This document shows positions 30,276 to 38,979 of a stretch of 64,000 bases of DNA, one piece after another. Every line of letters begins with the position of its first letter. Position 1 is the stretch's first letter. The notes beneath the pieces are model-generated. The model was given only the letters and a program-made list of their open reading frames with translations, was not told where the DNA came from and did not search any database. The position numbers and the translations under genes were made by a program. This DNA is from Semisulcospira habei (taxonomy: Eukaryota > Mollusca > Gastropoda > Semisulcospiridae): contig BTPG01000003.1 of assembly GCA_036245525.1 (NCBI GenBank), positions 190,373,838 to 190,437,837 of the forward strand. Direction: 5' to 3'.

Positions 30276-30660
30276 CCGGCCTCCGTAGTGCAGTAGTTAG
30301 CGTGTCAGACTGGCGGCCGGGAGATCTGGGTTTGAATCCCAGCCAAGTAAGGTGCGATTTTTCCTACCTGGGTTGGCTCCTACCCAGAGCGGGTGTGCTA
30401 TGGACCCAATGGGAAGGCTGATGCCACGCAGCCGAGACTCACCCACTTCACGGGTGCGACTTTGGGGGTGCTACCCAGGTTATGACACATCGCAAGGTGT
30501 GAATGATTACACGGCTAGAACCGCAGGTGTCCGCAGTTCCCGGGCCTGGTTAACACCAGGATATTTATGATAGGAAGCGTGGAATGCGGCCTTGTCACAC
30601 AGTCCCCAACCACATGGACCACCATGGCATCATCATATCATCATCCTCACCATCATGCAA
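30276..30660 (+). mobile_element. tRNA-derived SINE
   Basis: The head has an A-box-like TAGTGCAGTAGTTAGCG (30286-30302) and a B box GGGTTTGAATCCC (30328-30340), 25 bases apart. A ~300-base body follows and a CATCATCAT-type tail ends near 30660. It lies in the intron after ABTB1 exon 7. It is not a functional tRNA: the cloverleaf is incomplete. Confidence 0.75.
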
Positions 30661-31363
30661 AATGAAAAAAATCCTGTTCCAGGTTTATGATCCCTCAAGT
30701 TTCTGTCTCATGGTGACCTCAGCCCAGTCCTCCAGGAGCCCAAGGTGCGCGGTTGTCTTCGGTCAGACACTGCTGCTGTGCGTGGAAGGATGTAGTGGTT
30801 GACCTGCCACCTATGGGGGGAGCTCCCACTCGTCGACTCCGCGACTAGCAAAACAATGTCATAAGTAGGGGGAATAGTAGGTGTGGTCACCTGAAGGCCA
30901 CACTGAACACCACCGAAGTGACTCGGCAGCAGTGCAGAGTTTCCTCCGGAGGGAGTCCCCTACTACCTGACATATATAGTAGCAGGGCTGGGAGTCTAGC
31001 TGGAACAACTGGCGGGCCTGGGTGAGCACACTGGGGTTGATGGGGATTAGCGGCATGAGAGAAAATCCTCTGAGGTCGACAAAGGAAAAACTTGGAGCAG
31101 CAAAAAAACAAACAAAAAAAACCCAAACCAAACATGTGAAATTGGACCCAAATTGGGCATAAAAAGACACAGGACTAACAAGAGACTTAAATCTTAATGG
31201 GAGTGGGGGGGGGGGGGGGGAAGGGGGGGGGGGGGGGCGAATGTCATGCAACCCAAACAATCAGCTTTCTTACATGTCTAGTCTGCTAGTCCCATGCGAC
31301 GTGCTAATCTAGCAGATTACATGTATATCCTTCAATGCACAGTGAAACTATTTTGATTCCTAG

Positions 31364-31488
31364 AGCAATCCAAGCCCGGTGTGAGGGTGACAACAATGGT
31401 TGTGGAGCCACCAACGGAATCCTTCATGCTGCAGGCAGACTTCGCACAGTTAGCGGATGCTGCCATACCCCCCTCCTTTTCTTCATGG
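31364..31488 (+). CDS. ABTB1: ABTB1 exon 8 (linker between the BTB domains)
   Basis: The acceptor TTGATTCCTAG and donor GTGAGT bound 125 nt. The peptide contains SKPGVRVTTMVVEPP and QADFAQLADAAIPP, which align with the human linker (SKPGTCVKVLTIEPP ... ADCALPP). It ends in phase 0 on a Trp codon. A foldback element begins at 31498, three bases beyond the six-base donor. Confidence 0.9.
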
Positions 31489-31497
31489 GTGAGTTGG

Positions 31498-31723
31498 TTA
31501 ACCCATATCATACTGAGGCTAAAAGCTTCAAATTTGTACACTGCCATATATGCAAGCTACATTACAGTACTTTCAGATAAAGATATAGACCAATGGCTAT
31601 AGTTCAAGGGTGGTGCCAAAATAGCTTGGCGCCTAGAGGCACCAAGCTATTCTGGCACTACCCTTGAACTATTTTAGTCAAACTTATTTCAAACACTGGT
31701 GTATTCCGAATGATAAGGGTTAA
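31498..31723. mobile_element. TTAA-bounded foldback MITE, family B
   Basis: Ends TTAACCCATATCATACTGAG and TTCCGAATGATAAGGGTTAA. The core 31601-31671 is a hairpin (TAGTTCAAGGGTGGTGCCAA ... GCTATTCTGGCACTACCC). Its left TTAA starts three bases after the donor hexamer of ABTB1 exon 8. Confidence 0.85.
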
Positions 31724-31786
31724 AGTCTGAGGCATACTGTGCAACAGGCAAATATACCTGGGAAACGCTAAATAAGAGCGTGTCGC

Positions 31787-31939
31787 CTAATGGCTGCACC
31801 AGTTGCAGCAGATGGATTGACCATGACAATGCAAGGTTAGTGCCAGATTAGCTAGGTGTCTGATGGCTAATCTTGCACTACCCATGAGTTATCATGGTCG
31901 ATCCATCCCCCACTGTATTGTCTAGGCTCATTGGGTTAA
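31787..31939. mobile_element. Foldback MITE, family A (left end eroded)
   Basis: Right end CTCATTGGGTTAA. The core hairpin ATTGACCATGACAATGC ... GTTATCATGGTCGATCC is diverged. Confidence 0.6.
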
Positions 31940-32261
31940 TCTGTTGTCAGATGTCTATTAAAGCAGATATCATGCCAGTCAAAGTCCTCCTTTTATCTCA
32001 TTTATGAGAGACCTTCAGCTATGTTTGAGATTATGCCCACATGATTTGTGTGCTGATCTGTGATTTTGGACCATGTGGCTCTAGTGCAGTAAGGCCCAAA
32101 ATTACAGACCATCGTACATTTGATACAGTTTCTTCAGTTTGATACCCACTACTGCAGCTACTTGGTGGACTGATAATAAAAAATTTAAAAATCTGTTTCA
32201 TTAAAGTAGAAAAAAATTCATTTCAGCTAACAGAAAATATTAATTAATTTTGCATTTTCAG

Positions 32262-32354
32262 ATTCAAGGTGAGCTGCCATTCGAGCCTGAGGTGAGCCAG
32301 CCGTTTGCTGATGTTTACTTTGACGTGGAGGGTCACAAGTTCATGTGTCACAAG
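32262..32354 (+). CDS. ABTB1: ABTB1 exon 9 (start of second BTB domain)
   Basis: A 93-nt phase 0-0 exon between acceptor TGCATTTTCAG and donor GTATGT. It reads IQGELPFEPEVSQPFADVYF then DVEGHKFMCHK, the start of BTB 2 (D..F.V.G..F.CHK). The internal GGTGAG near the start is not used as a donor in this model. Confidence 0.92.
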
Positions 32355-32476
32355 GTATGTCCAGTAGCCTAACGAGCGTAACAGCCTTGGGCGGACACAG
32401 TTGGTCCATGCACAGCTGTGTGTGGGCCCCTTGAGGCTAACACCAGCCATTGGACCTTTTGATGATGGGATGTGAT

Positions 32477-32691
32477 TTAACCCTTTTAGCACCATGGGCT
32501 CATTTCCTGAATTTTGGAAGTGTTCCTTAACGACTATGTACCACTTGCAGGAGGTGGATTGAACATGATAATTCAAGGGTAGTGCCAGATTAGCTTGGCG
32601 CCTGCAGGTGCCAAGCTAATCTGGCACTACCCTTGAATTATCATGGTCAATCAATCTCCTGCTGTAGGGCGTTTGCACTAAAGGGAGTAAA
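32477..32691. mobile_element. TTAA-bounded foldback MITE, family A
   Basis: Left TTAACCCTTTTAGC; right end GCACTAAAGGGAGTAA is degenerate. The core at 32568-32646 is an almost perfect hairpin around GGCGCCTGCAGGTGCC. It lies 123 bases into the intron after ABTB1 exon 9. Confidence 0.8.
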
Positions 32692-32792
32692 CTTACATGC
32701 CCCCATATATCTGTCCACCTAAAATAGAGCTAACCCCAAATTCAAAAGTACAGGTTGCGCTAACATGGAGTTTCTAACATCGCACTCTGCGT

Positions 32793-32858
32793 ACAAGAGG
32801 TGTTTATTCTCATGAGCCCTTGCTGCCACAGGGGCTCATGAAAATATGTGCATGTTGT
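32793..32858. repeat. Family C palindrome, diverged
   Basis: CAAGAGGTGTTTATTCTCAT ... GCTCATGAAAATATGTGCATG. Confidence 0.55.
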
Positions 32859-32959
32859 TTGCAGAGAGTTGCCTCACTGACATCCACAGATTGAGGTACA
32901 TATCCTGTATTAAGAGTAAGACTGCATGTTGTATGGCAAACCCTGGAGCTCAAATGCCT

Positions 32960-33253
32960 CAGTGCTCGGGGCGATCCAGCAAAATAGTTTCTTTTGTCCT
33001 TACTATCTACGGGCACAGTCTAGTGTCTGTCCTTGCTCTTAAGGGGCTCAGCCTACTCAGAGCTCCTTCACCATTATATCCTTGCCAGGCAGTTGCACAG
33101 TTTGTCTGACAATAAAATGCTTCGGAATCCTACAGTAAGGACTAAAGGATTTGGGCAGAGATCTTTTTCTTACCAGGGTCCATTAGTCTGGAATGATTTT
33201 CCTAATCCTTGAGACTCAGTGCCAGTTTTAAACACAGTCTTAAAACCCATCTT
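32960..33253 (+). pseudogene. CR1-like ORF2 tail fragment, left of DIRS insertion
   Basis: The stretch 33110-33245 translates to NPTVRTKGFGQRSFSYQGPL, VWNDFP, a stop, then VLNTVLKTHL. This is the standard C-terminal motif of CR1/L2-like ORF2 (RT.GSRSFSYxGPxLWNxLP ... LKTHLF). The DIRS-like element begins immediately after LKTHL, and the rest of the copy resumes at 37284. Confidence 0.65.
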
Positions 33254-33267
33254 ATTTCATCAAAAAC

Positions 33268-33452
33268 ATTACCGATGACATGACAAATGGGAGTGTCTAC
33301 TACGTGCTCAAATTCTAGCCTACGAACCCGTTGTGTGCACACACAACCCGGGAGGCACTCGGGGAACCCTCCAGAGGGGCCAAGAGTTGTCTCCCGGACC
33401 TGCCTATCCGGTTCCGAGTCACCTGACTCGCCAGTCAGCTACGTAGGCTCAC
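33268..33452 (+). repeat. DIRS copy 2 left inverted terminal repeat
   Basis: Starts ATTACCGATGACATGAC and ends GTAGGCTCAC. It is the inverse of 37060-37242 with few differences, including the GTTGTGTGCACACACAAC palindrome near 33333. Confidence 0.92.
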
Positions 33453-33455
33453 GAC

Positions 33456-33843
33456 CTTCGGACGTGTTCTAGCCGCCAATTGTGATTTACTCCGCCGCGA
33501 CGCTGTCCTGCAGGCCTGCCGGGGAATGCCTGCCGACCTGAAGACCCAGCTGCGTCGGGCCCCCCTCGGGGGACCCCTTCTCTTTGGTGACACCTGGCAA
33601 GCCGTCAAGGATTCCAATGCGGACAGGTGGCCTCCCAAGTCTGTTCCTCGGCGCTTTCAGTCAGCCCGCAAGGCCGTGGGTCGCCCCCTGCGGATCTCCA
33701 GACCCGTCGCCCCGACCTCAACAACCCAGCTGCAGTCCCTGCGTCGCCGTCGCCCCGCCTTCGGTCGCCCCGGCCAAGCTAACGCCCCCGCCCCCGCTTG
33801 GCCCCGTCCCGCCCGTCGCCCTGGGCGCGGGCGGGCTCAGTGA
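33456..33843 (+). pseudogene. DIRS copy 2 gag C-terminal remnant
   Basis: Reads AANCDLLRRDAVLQACRG, then TQLRRAPLGGPLLFGDTWQA. Copy 4 has the parallel AANCDLWHRDSLLRLCSVLP and TQLHQAPLGG. The upstream part is missing because the left ITR joins at about 33455. The frame ends at a TGA at 33841-33843, inside the start of the overlapping RT frame (+1 relative). Confidence 0.8.
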
Positions 33844-35923
33844 CTCCTCCCCTCCTCCGCCTCCGCCGGCCGTCTCGGGTCCTCCAGTCGGCGGCAGGCT
33901 CGCCCTCTTCAGCGACGAGTGGCGATTACTGATTCCAGAAGACCCGTGGATTTTAGACACTGTTTCCGGCGGCCTACGGATCTCCTTTCGTTCCCCTCCT
34001 CCTCTGCGTACGACTCCGCTGTGGACCGAGATCCCCGCAGACCCGCTCAAGGAGTGCGCCCTACGGGGGGAAGTCGACTCTCTCTTGAGGAAGGATGCCA
34101 CAGAGGTTGTGCGCCGCGCAGACTCGCTGGGATTTTACAGCAGACTTTTCGTCGTCCCCAAGCCCGGCGGCAAGTGGCGCCCAGTGATCGACCTCTCAGC
34201 CCTAAATCGCTTCATCGTGGCTCCTTCCTTCCACATGGAGACGGCCCGAGCCCTGCGTACCGCGGTGCGACCCATGGATTACGCCGTCAGCCTGGATCTC
34301 TCCGATGCTTACCTACACGTACCCATACATCCGGCCGCCCAGAGGTATCTGCGCTTCGCGTTCGATGGAACCGTTTACCAGTTTCGAGCCCTACCCTTCG
34401 GCCTCAACCTCAGCCCCTGGGTTTTCACCCGCTTGATGGATGCAGTTATGGCCAAGGCACGGCAGTCGTCTCTCAGCCCTATGTCCAACTACCTCGACGA
34501 TCTCTTCCTGAGAAACCACGTCGAGTCCGTCTTGGAAGAGGACAGGGATACTCTGATGCGTCTGCTGTCGCGACTGGGGTTCCTCCTCAACGTCGGGAAG
34601 TCAGATCTCACGCCCTCGCGCCGCTTCATTCATCTCGGAATGGATTTTGCCACCGATCTCAACGTTGTTCGCCTCCCGGATCCCCGGATTCGGAAGTTGG
34701 CCACCTTCGCCAACCAGCTAGCTCAGCAGGAAGCAGCTCCCGCCCGAGTTTGGCTTCAACTCCTCGGACTGATCAACGCAGCGGCGGACCTTCTCCCCCT
34801 GGGTCGCCTCTACGCCCGCCCCCTTCAGCTGCACCTCCTGCTTCTCTGGAGACCCTCTTCTGGCGACCTTGCCCACCTGGTCCCGGTTTCCCCCCTGGTT
34901 CGCCCTCACCTTCTACGCTGGACCGACACGGCTTGGTTGGCTTCGGGAGTCCCTTTGTCCTCCCCTCCCCCGCACCTCTCCCTGTGTGTCGACGCGAGCC
35001 TCTCGGGGTGGGGAGCCCACCTGCTTCCTCAATTCTCCTCGGCTTCCGGCCTCTGGCCCCTGGAGTTTGCGGACAAGCACAGCAATTGGTTAGAGCTGCA
35101 GGCAGTCTGGCAAGCCCTCTTCGTTTGGGAGAACCAGCTCAGGAACCAACGGCTTCTCGTCCTCTCCGACAACTCGACGGTGGTGGCCTACATCCAGAGA
35201 CAGGGGGGCACCCGATCTACCGACCTCTGTATGCTCCTCTTCCGTTTGATGCGCTGGGCCGAGGAACGCGACATTACACTCCTCGCACGACACATTCCGG
35301 GCCACTTGAATGTGTTGGCGGACTCGCTCTCTCGCCGCGGCCAGTTGCTCCACACAGAATGGACGTTGCGCCCGGACATCTTCCAGATGATCTGCGCCCG
35401 TTGGGAGACTCCCTTAATCGACCTCTTTGCTACGAGGTGGAATCGCCAGCTTCCCCTCTTCGTCTCCCCGATTCCAGACCCGCTGGCCTGGGCAGTCGAT
35501 GCCCTCTCGATTCCTTGGGACGGCCTCATCGCTTACGCGTACCCCCCAACAGTCCTCATTCCCAAGGTCCTCCACAAACTTCGAGGGAGCAACGCAGTCC
35601 TGCTTCTGGTCGCCCCGCTGGCTTGGACCCGGTCCTGGACCACCGACTTACTCAACCTCGCCACCTCTCCTCCCCTGCGCCTTCCCACGCCCCGTTCCAT
35701 GCTCAAGCAGCCCAGGCAGGCTCTCTTCCACCCTTGTCCCGAACGCCTGTCTCTTCACGCCTGGAGGTTGTGCAGCGCGCCCTCACCGCTCGAGGCTTCT
35801 CTGGTGCAGCAGTGGAGGCAATCGCTGCAGCCCGCAAGCCTTCCACCCGGCGTGTTTACGAAGGGAAGTGGCGCGTCTTGTGTGCCTGGTGCGACGCCCG
35901 TCGCCTCCTACCCACCGGCCTGA
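33584..35923 (+). CDS. DIRS copy 2 reverse transcriptase / RNase H
   Basis: A 779-codon open frame; the true start is uncertain because it overlaps gag, and the first ~85 residues are Pro-rich. RT motifs: FYSRLFVVPKPGGKWRPVID (about 184), LDLSDAYLHVPIHP, FRALPFGLNLSPWVFTRL and the catalytic YLDD (about 303-306). RNase H follows: LCVDASLSGWGAHLLP (about 469), LELQAVWQAL, VLSDNSTVVAYIQRQGG (about 528) and ARHIPGHLNVLADSLSR. This order and wording are typical of DIRS1-like elements. The protein would copy the element RNA into DNA. It overlaps the recombinase frame by some 230 nt. Confidence 0.92.
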   Translation: MVTPGKPSRIPMRTGGLPSLFLGAFSQPARPWVAPCGSPDPSPRPQQPSCSPCVAVAPPSVAPAKLTPPPPLGPVPPVALGAGGLSDSSPPPPPPAVSGPPVGGRLALFSDEWRLLIPEDPWILDTVSGGLRISFRSPPPLRTTPLWTEIPADPLKECALRGEVDSLLRKDATEVVRRADSLGFYSRLFVVPKPGGKWRPVIDLSALNRFIVAPSFHMETARALRTAVRPMDYAVSLDLSDAYLHVPIHPAAQRYLRFAFDGTVYQFRALPFGLNLSPWVFTRLMDAVMAKARQSSLSPMSNYLDDLFLRNHVESVLEEDRDTLMRLLSRLGFLLNVGKSDLTPSRRFIHLGMDFATDLNVVRLPDPRIRKLATFANQLAQQEAAPARVWLQLLGLINAAADLLPLGRLYARPLQLHLLLLWRPSSGDLAHLVPVSPLVRPHLLRWTDTAWLASGVPLSSPPPHLSLCVDASLSGWGAHLLPQFSSASGLWPLEFADKHSNWLELQAVWQALFVWENQLRNQRLLVLSDNSTVVAYIQRQGGTRSTDLCMLLFRLMRWAEERDITLLARHIPGHLNVLADSLSRRGQLLHTEWTLRPDIFQMICARWETPLIDLFATRWNRQLPLFVSPIPDPLAWAVDALSIPWDGLIAYAYPPTVLIPKVLHKLRGSNAVLLLVAPLAWTRSWTTDLLNLATSPPLRLPTPRSMLKQPRQALFHPCPERLSLHAWRLCSAPSPLEASLVQQWRQSLQPASLPPGVFTKGSGASCVPGATPVASYPPA

Positions 35924-36834
35924 CTAACCCACAGCTAGCGGACTTTCTCCTATGGCTCTTCGAGGTCCAAGGTTTGGCGCCCATCACCATCAGGGGATAC
36001 TTATCCATGGTCGCCGACACGTACCGTCATCTCGGCCTTCCAGACCCCGGCGCCTGTAAGGACCTTTCCGACCTCATGTCCAGCTTCAGCCTCCAACGTC
36101 CGACTCAGCGTTCTCTCATTCCTCGCTGGGACCTACCTTGGGTCCTGACGTGGCTGAATTCTTCCCAGTTCGAGCCACTCGCTCTAGCCCCTCTGGCAAA
36201 TGTGACACGCAAGACCTGCTTCCTTCTAGCCTTGGCCACCGCGTCCAGAGTTAGTGAGCTACACGCTCTTTCTACCCGCCCAGACTGCCTCCAGTTCAGG
36301 GCAGATCGCTCCGTGCAGCTCTTAACGGACCCCAGCTTTATTGCCAAAACAAGGTCGCCCCTAACTGCTCCACAGATCATCACCTTGCGGCCCCTGGGAG
36401 GGCCTGCCTGCTCTCCGGAGACTCGGCGACAGGATCCCGTGCGTGCCCTACGCATCTACCTGCGCCGTACCAAAGTTACCCGTAGAGGGCGCTCCCGCCT
36501 CTTCCTGCCCATACGCCAGGGCAAGACTGATATCACAGCCCAGACGATCTCCTCCTGGCTGCGCTGGGTAATACGATCGGCATACATGGATCTCTCCCCA
36601 CGCGTAGCGCAGAGACTGAAGATCCGCGCACACGAAGTACGCGCCATGGCCACGAGCGTCGCATTCGATCGGAACTGCGCTGTCAAGGACATCGTGGCCG
36701 CGGTGGGCTGGCGAGCAGAATCTACCTTCGCTCGTTTCTACCTTCGGGATCTGGCGGGACAGCGAGACAACCTCGCCTTGTTGGGGGACCTCACGGTGGC
36801 ACAGCACTCCCTCCCGGCGCAGCAGGCGCCGTAG
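35690..36834 (+). CDS. DIRS copy 2 tyrosine recombinase
   Basis: The frame is open from 33919, but homology starts near 35690, giving a protein of about 380 residues. Catalytic boxes of the tyrosine recombinase family are present: Arg in ATASRVSELHALS (about 36243), HxxR in IRAHEVRAMATS (about 36631), and W...Y in VGWRAESTFARFYLRDL (Tyr near 36738). An N-terminal SAM-like DNA-binding region (TRRVYEGKWRVLCAWC ... PITIRGYLSMVADTYRHLG) precedes them. DIRS elements use such an enzyme instead of an integrase to insert a circular DNA copy. Confidence 0.92.
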
Positions 36835-36937
36835 GTACGCACCTAGCTCGTTACCTGGGAATTAGCAATGGGAGGACGGTCTTGGTCTCCGGTAGTACCG
36901 GGGCGGCACCCTCCTCCTATTCGTGATTCTCCCATTT

Positions 36938-37024
36938 GTCATGTCATCGGTAATGTTTTTGATGAAATAAATGCATTTTTCTTTAAAAGGTATTTTTTCG
37001 AAAAATACTTACCGATGACATGAC
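36938..37024 (-). repeat. DIRS copy 2 internal complementary region
   Basis: The complement joins the right tip (GAAAAATGCATTT) to the left tip (ATTTCATCAAAAAC) through a shared ATTT. It lies between the recombinase stop and the right ITR, the standard DIRS position. Confidence 0.88.
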
Positions 37025-37059
37025 ACGGAGGACCCTCCCACCTGCCCCGCTTGCCGCTG

Positions 37060-37242
37060 GTGAGCCTAGTATCTGACTGGCGAGTCAGGTGACTCGGAAC
37101 CGGATAGGCAGGTCCGGGAGACAACTCTTGGCCCCTCTGGAGGGTTCCCCGAGTGCCTCCCGGGTTGTGTGTGCACACAACGGGTTCGTAGGCTAGAATT
37201 TGAGCACGTAGTAGACACTCCCATTTGTCATGTCATCGGTAA
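37060..37242 (-). repeat. DIRS copy 2 right inverted terminal repeat
   Basis: Inverse of the left ITR, followed by the tip GTATTTTTCGAAAAAATACC and AAAGAAAAATGCATTT. Confidence 0.92.
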
Positions 37243-37283
37243 GTATTTTTCGAAAAAATACCTTTTAAAGAAAAATGCATTTT

Positions 37284-37447
37284 TCCCATCTTGATAATAA
37301 GTGTTCAATTTGCTGTTCTTTTGTGTAATTGTATTTTGGTTTTGTCACTTTTTGTGTAATATTTTTCTTGTTCATCTATACGGCGCCTAGAGCATCTTAC
37401 CATGTATAGGCGCCTCATAAATCCTCTTTATTATTATTATTATTAAT
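37284..37447 (+). mobile_element. CR1-like 3' tail, right of DIRS insertion
   Basis: Following the DIRS right end, sequence continues into a 3' tail: TATAGGCGCCTCATAAATCC, then CTTT(ATT)n. Together with 32960-33253 it forms one interrupted 3'-terminal CR1-like copy. A similar AGCACTATATAAA-type tail with ATT repeats occurs at 29700-29890. Confidence 0.6.
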
Positions 37448-37812
37448 GTCTTTGTCCTGATTCTGATTTAAGAATATCTCCTATTTGGCTAGTGTATTTT
37501 CTAATTGCTCAGTTGTCTGCAGAGAGATATATTTAAACATCCAGATAAATCCATTGTACATATGATATGTTAGTCGTGGAACTCATGACTTTTAACTTAA
37601 ATTTATGTCCTAAACTAGTAGGTTTTTTTTGTCCTTCACCTTGTCCTCAGGCATTTGTTATGCCTCTTTTAACATGATTATTGATTGTTTTTTTTATGGA
37701 AAGGAACAAATCCCAAAGCAAAGAAGTCCTGACCCATATTGTTTGTACATGGATGTCAGCATTATGAGCCTTTAATGCATTCAATATTGTGAGTGTTTTG
37801 TCAATTGTCCAG

Positions 37813-37974
37813 GCGTTTTTCTGTGAGCGGAGTGATTACTTCAAGGTGTTGATGAAGGATCACTTCGGGGAGACATACTGCACCAAAAGCCATGTGCCTG
37901 TCATCACACTCAACGATCTCACAGCCCCCGTTTTTCACCGTATTGTCTACTACATGTACCAGGATTCATGTGAG
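37813..37974 (+). CDS. ABTB1: ABTB1 exon 10 (second BTB domain, middle)
   Basis: A 162-nt phase 0-0 exon, acceptor CAATTGTCCAG and donor GTAGGT. It encodes AFFCERSDYFKVLMKDHFGE and later VFHRIVYYMYQDSCE. This matches 'AFFCGRSDYFRALLDDHF' and 'VLYYMYSDHTE' of human ABTB1 and fits directly after CHK. A partly matching copy of its 3' end and donor recurs at 44703. Confidence 0.95.
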
Positions 37975-38019
37975 GTAGGTTCAGTGCTGGACCAGTATAT
38001 CTCAGGGACTTCATCCATA

Positions 38020-38225
38020 TTAAACTCTTCACTGCCAGTGGTCGCAGATTGTGTTTCTGTAATCTTTGCTAATTCAATGCTGAAGAGCCCCAGGAACATG
38101 GATACAAAGTGGTGTCATCAACAGGCATAGATCCTCATGAGCCCCTGCAATTGCAGGGGCTCACGAGGATCTATGGCTCATACAGTTGGATCATGTATAA
38201 CTTTTCTCATCAGTGAAAGGGGTGG
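38020..38225. mobile_element. TTAA-ended MITE, family C, in ABTB1 intron
   Basis: TTAAACTCTTCACTGCCAGT on the left, CATCAGTGAAAGGGGT on the right, and the hairpin 38121-38180. It begins 46 bases after ABTB1 exon 10, and its left part is duplicated at 44740-44880. Confidence 0.7.
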
Positions 38226-38427
38226 TGTGAAAGGGGCCAGCAAGCATGCAGTGCACCTAGAAATATGTACTGTATGCTGATCAAAAAGTGAGTGATACAT
38301 TTGCTGTGTACATTAAGCATCCCCTGGGGAAGCAGTCTTGTTGCCAGAAGAGACAAATAAGAATAAATAATTCATAAACATGAATTTTTCTCTAAAAATA
38401 GTAAAATGTATTTTTTCGAAAAATACT

Positions 38428-38606
38428 TACCGATGCCATTACTATAAGGAAATGGTCTCTAGCTTATCTAATTTTAGCCCAAAACTTACAAGTGTACCCA
38501 TACGACCAAGGGAGGCAACCTAGGGGTGCCCTGACCCAGTACGCGAGTAGCCTCCCGTCCCACCCCATCCGGGCAACTTCCCGGTGCAGATACGCCAGTT
38601 TGTTCG
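38428..38606 (+). repeat. DIRS copy 3 right inverted terminal repeat
   Basis: Starts TTACCGATGCCATTAC inside the GTATTTTTTCGAAAAATAC tip and ends CGCCAGTTTGTT. It matches the left repeat in inverse. Confidence 0.85.
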
Positions 38607-38643
38607 CTTAGTTGACAAGCGGGGCAGGTGGGAGGGCTGTCCA

Positions 38644-38750
38644 AGTAATGGCATCGGTAAGTATTTTTCGAAAAAATACATTTTAGAGAAAAATTCATTT
38701 GTTTCCTCAAAAACATTACCGATGCCATTACTATAAGGAAGAATAGTGAA
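38644..38750 (+). repeat. DIRS copy 3 internal complementary region
   Basis: On the + strand it reads tip to tip: AGTAATGGCATCGGTAAG, then GAGAAAAATTCATTTG joined to TTTCCTCAAAAACATTACCG. It predicts element ends at about 38380 and 43931. Confidence 0.82.
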
Positions 38751-38979
38751 AAGGAAGTGGGTGCCGTGGAAAAACCCGTGACCCGACCAAGCTAACTAGA
38801 CCCGCCCTCCCCGGAGCAAACTCCCGATAATTTTAGTTAAGAGTTACCAAAGGTATCGAGGGTGCCGGGAGGGAGTGTTGCGTCGCGGCAACATCCCCCA
38901 CCAGGTCCAGGTTGTCTCGCTGGCCAGCCAGGTTTCAGAGGTAGAATCAGGTGAAGGTCAACTCTGTTCGCCAGCCCAC

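Larger units (their letters stand above)
33254..37283 (+). mobile_element. DIRS-like retrotransposon copy 2 (coding-competent RT, RNase H, YR; gag deleted)
   Basis: A 4.0-kb element in the ABTB1 intron after exon 9, inserted into a CR1-like tail. ITRs at 33268-33452 and 37060-37242, ICR at 36938-37024. The left ITR runs directly into the last third of gag, so an internal deletion removed the leader and most of gag. RT/RNase H and recombinase frames are open and overlap. It belongs to the same ATGACATGAC end type as copy 1. An 8-bp direct repeat CCCATCTT flanks it (33246-33253 and 37285-37292). Confidence 0.93.

Noticed and set aside
30276..30350. tRNA gene call
   Set aside because: Both internal promoter boxes exist, but no complete cloverleaf can be formed and a ~300-base SINE body follows.
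33919..35690. N-terminal 590 residues of the open frame that leads into the copy 2 recombinase
   Set aside because: This stretch lies opposite the well-supported RT/RNase H frame and shows only Pro/Arg/Ser-rich shadow sequence. Recombinase homology begins only near 35690.
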